A stretch of 5,374 nucleotides of DNA from Eupransor demetentiae. Its GTDB lineage: Bacteria; Bacillota; Bacilli; Lactobacillales; Lactobacillaceae. Shown here in pieces: positions 1 to 5,374 of the stretch; within the stretch, counting starts at the first letter, position 1, and each line of letters opens with the position of its first letter. The translations under genes were made by a program, and so were the position numbers. The stretch is from assembly GCF_963930865.1 (NCBI RefSeq), contig NZ_CAWVOH010000006.1, forward strand, positions 1 through 5,374, read 5' to 3'. Under the pieces are notes generated by a model, which was not told the origin of the DNA, searched no databases, and worked only from the letters and a program-made list of their open reading frames with translations.

Positions 1-150
1 GGATTCGCTAGCTGACTTTACAGTAGACTCACTCTCGGAAGTGGACTTTACGGTTGAGTCGCTTTCGGAGGTTGACTTGTCTGTTGAAGCGGATTCGCTG
101 GCTGACTTTACCGTTGACTCACTTTCAGAAGTGGACTTCGCAGTTGATTC
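1..150 (-). repeat. Five tandem 10-residue (30-bp) repeats, probably continuing leftward
   Basis: From N to C the units are ESTAKSTSES (121-150), ESTVKSASES (91-120), ASTDKSTSES (61-90), DSTVKSTSES (31-60) and ESTVKSASES (1-30). The consensus is x-S-T-x-K-S-(A/T)-S-E-S. The preceding unit LSESKSASES (151-180) is a looser match. The same decamer is visible inside modules B and D (STAKSASES, STNKSASES), so it may be the ancestral unit. The array runs into the left edge and lies closest to the C-terminus. Confidence 0.9.
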
Positions 151-3100
151 ACTTTCAGAGGCGGACTTTGATTCTGACAAGCTCTTTGAAAGTGATTCTG
201 AAGTTGACAAGCTTTCTGATCCAGTCTTAGATGCCAAATCAGAACTAGAAGTTGATTCGCTCGTTGACTGAGTTTCAGAAGCCACCTTAGATAGAGAATC
301 AGCTTGTGAATTTGAATCGGATGCTGACTTGGCCGTCGAAGCATCAGCGGATTGTGAGTTCACAATTGACTGTGAATCTGCAACTGAAATCGAAGTGCTT
401 GCTGAATCTACTGTTGAAAGTGATTCAGAAGCAGACTTATCCGTTGAAGCCGCTGCAGATTGAGAATCAGCAATACTCTTTGAAGTTGAATCAGAAGCTA
501 CAGCGCTTTGTGAATCAACCTTTGACAGTGATTCTGATGCTGACAAACTTTCTGATCCGGTCTTAGAAGCCAAATCAGAACTTGAAGTTGATTCACTCGT
601 TGACTGCGATTCTGATGCAGCCTTTGCAACCGTTGAATTTGATTCAGAAGCAGACTTTGATTCTGACAAACTCTTTGAGGTTGAATCGACTGTTGACTGG
701 CTAGTTGAAGTTGACTGCACAAGTGATTCAGAACGTGATACTGAGTCAGCACGTGAGTTGCTTTCAGAGGCAGACTTGGCAGTTGAAGCATCAGCTGATT
801 GTGAATCAACGATGGCCTGTGAGTTAGCAACTGAAGTTGAAGTACTTGCTGAATCAACTCGTGACAATGATTCAGAAGCGAACTTCACAGTAGAAGCTGC
901 GGCTGATTGTGAATCAGCAATACTCTTTGAGGTTGAATCAGAAGCAAGAGCACTCTGTGAATCTGTCTTTGAAAGTGATTCAGAAGCAGACTTATGAGTT
1001 GATACATCGGCCGACTGTGAATCAGAGGCAACCGTTGAATTTGATTGACTCAGTGACTTTGAAGTATCTCCATTCTTTGAATCAACTTCAGAGTCTGAAC
1101 TTGAAGTGCTTGTTGAAGCAACTTGTGAAGCAGACTTTGAAAGAGAATCAGAATTTGAAGCAACAGTACTTGCAGAAGTTGATTCTGAGTTTGCTTCTGA
1201 AAGTGACTTCGATTCGCTAGCTAACTTTGATTCAGCCAAACTCTTTGAAAGTGAATCTGAAGATGAAATCGAGTCGGATGCTGACTTAGCCGTTGAAGCA
1301 TCAGCCGATTGTGAGTCAGCAATAACTTGAGAGTTTGATGCAGAAGTTGATGCACTAGCTGAATCGACTCGTGACAATGATTCAGAATTTGACTTAACCG
1401 TTGAGGCAGCGGCTGACTGTGAATCAGCGATGACCTTTGAAGTTGATTCTGAAACAGCCTGACTTTGTGAATCCGTCTTTGAGAGTGATTCTGAGGCTGA
1501 CTTTGCCGTTGAATTAACGAGTGACTGTGATCCAGACTGGCTCGTTGACGTTGAAGCATTATCAGATGCAGCCGTTGAACTTGAAGTTGAGGCGGAGTCA
1601 GAAGCAACCGTACTTAATGAAGTTGAAGTCGAATCATTGTTTGACTTAGTCGTTGAAGCTGCATTTGATTCAGATTCAGAAGTCGACTTATTCGTCGAAT
1701 CAACGATTGAATTTGAAATTGACTTTGACAGAGCATCACTTGCTGAAGTGCTCTCGGAAGCCGTCTTTGAAAGTGAGTCGGCCTTTGAAAGACTTTCAGA
1801 AGCAGACTTCGCTGTTGAAGCATCGGCAGATTGTGAATCCGCAATGGTCTTTGAAGTTGACTCTGATGCAAGCTTGCTCTGTGAATCAGCCCTTGAAAGA
1901 GATTCAGAAACTGACTTGCTTGTCGAGGCGTCACCAGATTGCGAATCAGCGATGGTCTTTGAAGTCGAACCAGATGCTGAGGCACTAGTTGAATCAGCTG
2001 TTGAAAGAGATTCTGATGCGGACTTAGCAGTTGAGTTATCGGCTGACTGTGAGTCGGCCGTTGACTTTGAGCTAGAAGTTGACGCAGTTTCAGAAGCACT
2101 CTTTGATGAAGCGGCAGCAGTTGACTGGCTGTCAGATGCTGACTTTGCCGTTGAGGTTTCAGCGGACTGTGAATCGGCGATGGCCTTTGAGGTTGAAGCG
2201 GAGTTAACCTTGCTCTGTGAATCAACTGTTGAAAGTGATTCGGAAGCGGACTTGTTGGTTGAATCATTGCCAGCTTGAGAATCAGCTGTCGACTGTGATT
2301 GCGAAGTCGAAGCAGCACTTGATGCGCTGTTTGATTCTGAATCAGTCTTTGACTGGCTTTCAGATGCAGACTTGGCAGTTGAGGCAGCTGCGGACTGAGA
2401 GTCGGCAATTGCCTTCGAGCTTGAAGCAGAGTCTACCTTGCTTTGTGAATCAGCTGTTGAAAGTGATTCGGAAGCGGACTTGTTGGTTGAGTCATTTCCG
2501 GCCTGTGAATCAGCAGTTGACTTTGACTGTGAAGTCGAAACAGCACTTGATGCACTGTTTGATTCTGAGTTGGTCTTTGACTGACTTTCAGATGCGGACT
2601 TGGCAGTTGAGGCAGCTGCGGATTGTGAGTCGGCGATGGCCTTTGAGCTTGACTCAGAAGCTAGCTTTGACTGTGAATCTGTCTTTGACTGACTTTCTGA
2701 AGTTGAACCGGCAGTCGAAGCGGCAGCTGATTGTGAATCAGCGACTGACTTCGATGTTGATTCAGAAACAGCCTTTGATTCGGAGTCAAGTTTTGACTGG
2801 CTCTCTGACGCTGACTTTGCCGTTGAGGCCGCGGCAGACTGTGAGTCTGCAATGGCCTTCGAAGTTGAAGCAGAATCGACCTTGCTTTGTGAATCGACCG
2901 TTGAAAGTGATTCAGATGCGGACTTAGTTGCTGAGTCATTTCCAGCAAGTGAATCGGCAGTCGATTGTGACTTTGAAGTTGAAGCTGCAGTTGAAACACT
3001 GTTTGATTCTGAATCCGTCTTTGACTGGCTTTCAGATGCAGACTTGGCCGTTGAAGCGGCAGCTGATTGTGAGTCGGCGATGGCCTTTGACTGTGAATCA

Positions 3101-5374
3101 GAAGCAAGCTTGCTTTGTGAGTCGGCCGTTGAAAGTGATCCGGAAACAGAATTGTTTGTCGATGCATTGCCAGATTGTGAATCGACAGTTGATTGTGATG
3201 CCGACTTTGAAGCCACTTCACTATTTGACTGAGAAACAGAATCACCTTCTGATTGACTTTTTGATGCTGATTTCGCAGTTGAGGCAGTAGCTGACTTTGA
3301 ATCGGCGATGGCCTTTGAGGTTGATTCCGAAGCAGCCTTTGATTGTGAATCAACAGTTGATTGTGATTCAGATGCTGACTTGTTTGTTGAACCGTTACCA
3401 GACTGTGAATCAGCAGTTGACTGTGAACTTGAAGCTGAAACGGCCTGGCTCAGAGACTGTGATTCTGAATCCGTCTTTGACTGGCTTGCAGAAGCAGACT
3501 TGGCAGTTGAAGCCGCGGCTGACTGTGAATCGGCGACGGCCTTTGAAGTTGAGTCAGAAGCAAGCTTAGATGCTGAATCGACAGTTGAAAGTGATTCGGA
3601 TGCTGACTTTGCAGCGGAATCATTTCCGGCTTGAGAATCAGCCGTTGATTGTGACTTTGAAGTCGAGGCCGTATCTGAGGCAGTCTTTGACGCTGCATCT
3701 GCAGTTGATTGACTAGTAGATACTGAATCAGCGGTTGATGCGTTAGCAGATTGCGAATCGGCAGTTGACTTTGAACCAGAAGTTGATACTTCGGTTGAAA
3801 GGCTGTTTGATTCTAAGTCGGCCTTTGACTGACTTTCAGATGCTGACTTAGCAGTTGAAGCGGCGGCTGATTGCGAATCAGCGATAGCCTTTGAAGTTGA
3901 TGCTGAATCAAACTTTGATTGTGAATCGACCGTTGAGAGTGATTCTGAAGCAGACTTGTTCGTTGAATCGTTGCCGGTTTGTGAATCAGCGGTTGATTGT
4001 GAAGCTGAAGTTGAGGCCGTATCTGAGGCAGTCTTTGATGCTGCATCAGTCTTTGACTGGCTTTCAGAAGCTGATTTCGCAGTTGAAGCAGTGGCTGATT
4101 GCGAATCAGCGATAGCCTTTGAAGTTGATGCAGAGTCGACCTTGCTTTGTGAATCAACTGTTGAGAGAGATTCTGAGGCAGACTTGTTCGTCGAGTCGTT
4201 ACCAGCTTGTGAATCGGCGGTTGATTGTGAAGCTGAAGTTGAAGTTTCGGTTGATGCACTGTTTGATGCTGCATCAGTCTTTGACTGACTTTCAGAAGCT
4301 GATTTTGCAGTTGAAGCAGTGGCTGACTGTGAGTCGGCGATGGCCTTTGAAGTTGATGCTGAATCAACCTTTGGTTGTGAATCAACTGTTGAGAGTGAAT
4401 CGGAGGCTGACTTGTTCGTTGAATCGTTGCCAGCTTGTGAATCGGCGGTTGACTGTGAACTTGAAGTCGAAGCCTCGGTTGATGCACTATTTGAAGCTGC
4501 GTCAGTCTTTGATTGGCTCTCAGAAGCTGATTTTACAGTTGAAGCGGCAGCTGATTGCGAATCAGCGATAGCCTTTGAAGTTGAGGCTGAGTCGACCTTG
4601 CTTTGTGAATCAACTGTTGAGAGAGATTCTGAGGCAGACTTGTTCGTTGAATCGTTGCCGGCTTGTGAGTTGGCTGTTGACTGTGAATTTGAGGTTGAAG
4701 CCTCGGTTGATGCACTGTTTGATGCTGCATCGGCACTTGAAAGTGATTCTGACGCGGACTTGTTACTTGATTCAACAGCAGCCTTTGAATCAGAAATCGA
4801 CTTTGATACAGATTCTGAAGCAAGCTTTGATTCTGAGTCAGCAATTGATTGTGAAGCAGAAGCTGACTTGTTTGCAGAGTCATTTCCGGCTAGTGAATCA
4901 GCCTTTGAAGTTGAGGCTGAAGTCGAAACTTCAGTACTTGCAGAGTTTGAAGCAGCGTCGGCACTTGAAAGTGATTCAGATGCCGATTTGTTAGTCGATT
5001 CGGCAGCGGCCTTTGAGTCTGAGATCGACTTTGATAGAGATTCTGAAGCAAGCTTTGATTCTGAGTCAGCAATTGATTGTGAAGCAGAAGCTGACTTCGT
5101 TGCCGAGTCATTGCCAGCTAGTGAATCAGCCTTTGATTGTGAGGCTGAAGTTGAAACTTCAGTACTTGCAGAGTTTGATGCTGCATCAGCACTTGAAAGT
5201 GATTCGGAAGCTGACTTTGTTGCAGAATCGTTGCCGGCTAATGAATCAGCCCTTGATTGTGAAGCTGAAGTCGAAACTTCAGTACTTGCAGAGTTTGAAG
5301 CAGCGTCGGCACTTGAAAGTGATTCAGATGCCGATTTGTTAGTCGATTCGGCAGCGGCCTTTGAGTCTGAGATC
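1..5374 (-). CDS. Giant serine-rich repeat surface adhesin, internal repeat region (partial at both ends)
   Basis: Seen: one minus-strand frame stays open from 5373 to 1 (1,791 codons; base 5374 belongs to a split codon), with no start or stop codon. Serine recurs every second to fourth residue, in phrases such as KSASES, STVDSQSK and KAIADSQSA. The stretch has no Met, Cys, Trp or Tyr, one His, one Pro, two Phe and six Arg. Known of the family: SRRPs have a signal peptide, a binding region, a long Ser-rich stalk and an LPXTG wall anchor; the stalk is O-glycosylated in the cytoplasm and exported by the accessory SecA2/SecY2 system. Inference: this is the stalk, holding the binding domain away from the wall. 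Signal, binding and anchor regions are outside the window, as are any gtf or secA2 neighbours, so ligand and gene name cannot be given. Another Ser-rich wall protein using the ordinary Sec route is the main alternative. Confidence 0.93.
205..270 (-). repeat. 22-residue DLASKTG repeat, second copy
   Basis: It encodes the same 22 residues as 541-606, 336 bp away, with synonymous base differences. In both copies the next residues are SESLSK after one variable position, so the similarity extends slightly beyond the 22 residues. Confidence 0.88.
298..513 (-). repeat. A-B-A-B core, copy 3 (72 residues, leading B degenerate)
   Basis: The modules are A 466 (SQSAVASDSTSKSIAD), B 406 (SQSAAASTDKSASESLSTVD), A-like 358 (SASTSISVADSQSIVN) and B 298 (SQSADASTAKSASDSNSQAD). 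They align with copy 2 at a shift of 447 bp. The leading B module is replaced by sequence belonging to the DLASKTGSESLS repeat, leaving only its ASESLSKVD end recognisable. Confidence 0.83.
541..606 (-). repeat. 22-residue DLASKTG repeat, first copy
   Basis: This 66-bp segment encodes a phrase beginning QSTSESTSSS and continuing DLASKTGSESLS. The same 22 residues occur at 205-270. It is one of the few non-modular phrases in the stalk with a Gly and an unusual Asp-Leu pair. It falls between the core copies. Confidence 0.88.
745..1020 (-). repeat. B-A-B-A-B core, copy 2 (92 residues)
   Basis: The modules are B 961 (SQSADVSTHKSASESLSKTD, with the only His of the window), A 913 (SQSALASDSTSKSIAD), B 853 (SQSAAASTVKFASESLSRVD, with one of two Phe), A-like 805 (SASTSTSVANSQAIVD) and B 745 (SQSADASTAKSASESNSRAD). 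It lies 510 bp from copy 1. The residues between the cores are less conserved Ser-rich sequence. Confidence 0.85.
1255..1530 (-). repeat. B-A-B-A-B core, copy 1 (92 residues)
   Basis: Five modules occupy 276 bp: B 1471, A 1423 (SQSQAVSESTSKVIAD), B 1363 (SQSAAASTVKSNSESLSRVD), A-like 1315 (SASASTSASNSQVIAD) and B 1255 (SQSADASTAKSASDSISSSD). The same order and many of the same residues recur at 745-1020. This core lacks C and D modules, so it is a different higher-order arrangement from the 76-residue array. Confidence 0.85.
1531..1776 (-). repeat. Degenerate serine-rich linker between the two repeat classes
   Basis: The frame stays open and serine-rich, but the A, B, C and D modules cannot be delimited cleanly. 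Recognisable fragments include SLSKTASESTSAS, NSIVDSTNKST and STSTSQSGSQS. This looks like an old, decayed part of the stalk. No separate domain or motif is visible. Confidence 0.7.
2449..2892 (-). repeat. Expanded super-repeat: A-B pair triplicated, (A-B)x3-C-D
   Basis: This 444-bp copy is 216 bp longer than the standard 228 bp. The modules from N to C are A 2845, B 2785, A 2737, B 2677, A 2629, B 2569, C 2509 and D 2449 (left coordinates). The excess is exactly two extra A-B pairs of 36 residues. The added pairs have diverged: the middle A reads SESKAVSESTSKSVAD, and the following B contains STAGSTSES instead of STAKSASES. The expansion is therefore probably not very recent. Confidence 0.88.
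3577..3924 (-). repeat. Expanded super-repeat with 40-residue insertion, A-B-C-D'-C-D
   Basis: This 348-bp copy is 120 bp longer than standard. The modules from N to C are A 3877, B 3817, C 3757, a divergent D-like unit at 3697 (SQSANASTADSVSTSQSTAD), C 3637 (AASKTASDTASTSKSQSTAD) and D 3577. The extra two 20-residue modules are equivalent to one more C-D step. Both flanks are standard 228-bp copies. Confidence 0.85.
4133..4191. repeat. Exact 59-bp direct repeat, left copy (partner 4589-4647)
   Basis: Fifty-nine bases are identical to 4589-4647, 456 bp away, which is exactly two super-repeats. They encode the D-to-A junction, NKSASESLSTVDSQSKVDS. The copy between them (near 4361-4419) differs, carrying a Pro codon and an Asp in place of Glu. 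Similarity therefore skips one unit, as expected of gene conversion or unequal exchange. Confidence 0.82.
4811..4869. repeat. Exact 59-bp direct repeat, left copy (partner 5039-5097)
   Basis: Fifty-nine bases are identical to 5039-5097, exactly 228 bp away. They span parts of modules D and A of two neighbouring super-repeats (encoding SQSIADSESKLASES). Together with the 111-bp repeat, this shows that the N-terminal copies are the most uniform at DNA level. Confidence 0.88.
4916..5026. repeat. Exact 111-bp direct repeat, left copy
   Basis: These 111 bases are identical to 5264-5374, 348 bp away. They cover part of a C module, a whole B module (SKAAAESTNKSASESLSSAD) and the start of the adjoining A. 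The match ends on its left at 4915 (G against A at 5263). On the right it runs into the window edge, so its true length is unknown. Confidence 0.92.
5065..5304 (-). repeat. Tandem duplication of the C-D module pair (2 x 120 bp)
   Basis: Here C-D occurs twice in a row: C 5245, D 5185, C 5125, D 5065. The two C units differ by one residue (SQSRAD against SQSKAD). At DNA level, 5101-5220 and 5221-5340 match at 102 of 120 positions by my count. This copy is the most N-terminal in the window. Its B module (5305-5364) and the last three residues of its A module follow before the edge. Confidence 0.88.
5264..5374. repeat. Exact 111-bp direct repeat, right copy (cut by the window edge)
   Basis: This is identical, base for base, to 4916-5026. 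The spacing of 348 bp equals one 228-bp super-repeat plus the 120-bp C-D insertion. It marks either a recent duplication or gene-conversion event, or a place where short-read assembly could stop or collapse. Confidence 0.92.

Larger units (their letters stand above)
1777..5373 (-). repeat. Modular tandem array; main period 76 residues (228 bp), modules A, B, C and D
   Basis: Translated N to C, the array breaks into modules that nearly all end in Asp. A (16 aa) is like SQSKVDSASTSKAIAD. B (20 aa) is like SQSAAASTAKSASESQSKTD. C (20 aa) is like AASNSASTEASTSSSQSTAD. D (20 aa) is like SQAGNDSTNKSASESLSTVD. The usual order is A-B-C-D. Module D, the C-terminal end of each copy, begins at plus coordinates 1993, 2221, 2449, 2893, 3121, 3349, 3577, 3925, 4153, 4381, 4609, 4837 and 5065. 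Spacing is exactly 228 bp, except 444 bp (2449 to 2893), 348 bp (3577 to 3925) and at least 309 bp for the copy cut by the right edge. The stretch 1777-1992 holds only alternating A and B modules (A 1945, B 1885, A 1837, B 1777). All length changes are whole modules, so the frame is never disturbed. The module lettering is mine. Confidence 0.93.

Noticed and set aside
1531..1776. Possible non-repetitive functional domain between the two repeat classes.
   Set aside because: The translation stays Ser/Thr/Ala-rich with no aromatic residues and no recognisable motif, so a folded domain is not supported.
1637..2278. Plus-strand open frame of 213 codons encoding an acidic, Glu/Asp/Ser/Val-rich product, and similar shorter ones such as 3308-3634 and 3956-4288.
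   Set aside because: It is the antisense shadow of the repeats. Its own repeat pattern mirrors the minus-strand modules, it has no convincing ribosome binding site, and it stops and restarts many times while the minus frame stays open throughout.
1614..2408. Minus-strand open frame of 264 codons rich in Gln, Leu, Arg, Pro and His.
   Set aside because: It is out of frame with the 1,791-codon frame on the same strand. Its Leu/Gln/Arg/His composition is what Ser/Ala codons give when shifted by one base, and it ends repeatedly.
1777..5373. Regularly spaced repeats that might suggest a CRISPR array.
   Set aside because: There are no unique spacers. The whole 228-bp unit is coding, divergent between copies and continuous in frame.
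1..5374. Many TTGACT/TTGACA-like hexamers on the plus strand that resemble -35 promoter boxes.
   Set aside because: They come from the codons for Ser-Gln, Lys-Ser and Val-Asp/Glu repeated throughout the gene. None is paired with a convincing -10 box, and they lie inside coding sequence.
1..5374. A Ser-Asp repeat (SdrC/ClfA type) wall protein read on the plus strand.
   Set aside because: The frame directly opposite the gene is full of TGA stops, because TCA is a common Ser codon in the gene. The other plus-strand frames are interrupted many times.

Overview
The window lies entirely inside one very large gene, read on the minus strand. In the frame whose codons occupy plus-strand positions 3k+1 to 3k+3, I translated the window from 5373 down to 1. 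It gives 1,791 consecutive sense codons with no stop and no ATG. Neither end of the gene is present: the N-terminus lies beyond the right edge and the C-terminus beyond the left edge. The product is a low-complexity protein rich in serine, alanine, threonine, lysine, aspartate and glutamate. About one residue in three is serine (26 of 76 in the repeat copy I counted). This matches the glycosylated stalk of the giant serine-rich repeat adhesins (SRRPs) of Gram-positive bacteria.

Organism: the protein type, the moderate base composition and the strong preference for AAG lysine and GAA glutamate codons suggest a member of the Bacillota, most likely a lactic acid bacterium (Lactobacillaceae). That is an inference. 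No non-repetitive domain is present to settle the genus.

Layout in protein order (right to left). Positions 5373 to 1777 are built from four short modules: A (16 residues), B, C and D (20 residues each). These mostly recur as a 76-residue (228-bp) super-repeat. There are 12 complete copies plus one cut by the window edge; three of the 13 are expanded by extra modules. Positions 1776 to 1531 are degenerate serine-rich sequence. Positions 1530 to 181 carry a second, longer-period arrangement in which a B-A-B-A-B core recurs about every 150 to 170 residues. Positions 150 to 1 are a ladder of five 10-residue repeats that probably continues off the left edge.

The most uniform DNA repeats lie at the N-terminal (right) end and the most decayed lie toward the C-terminal half. 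This suggests that amplification has been most recent near the right edge. I see no promoter, ribosome binding site, terminator, RNA gene, mobile element, CRISPR array or second gene. The scattered open frames on both strands are shadows of the repeat periodicity.
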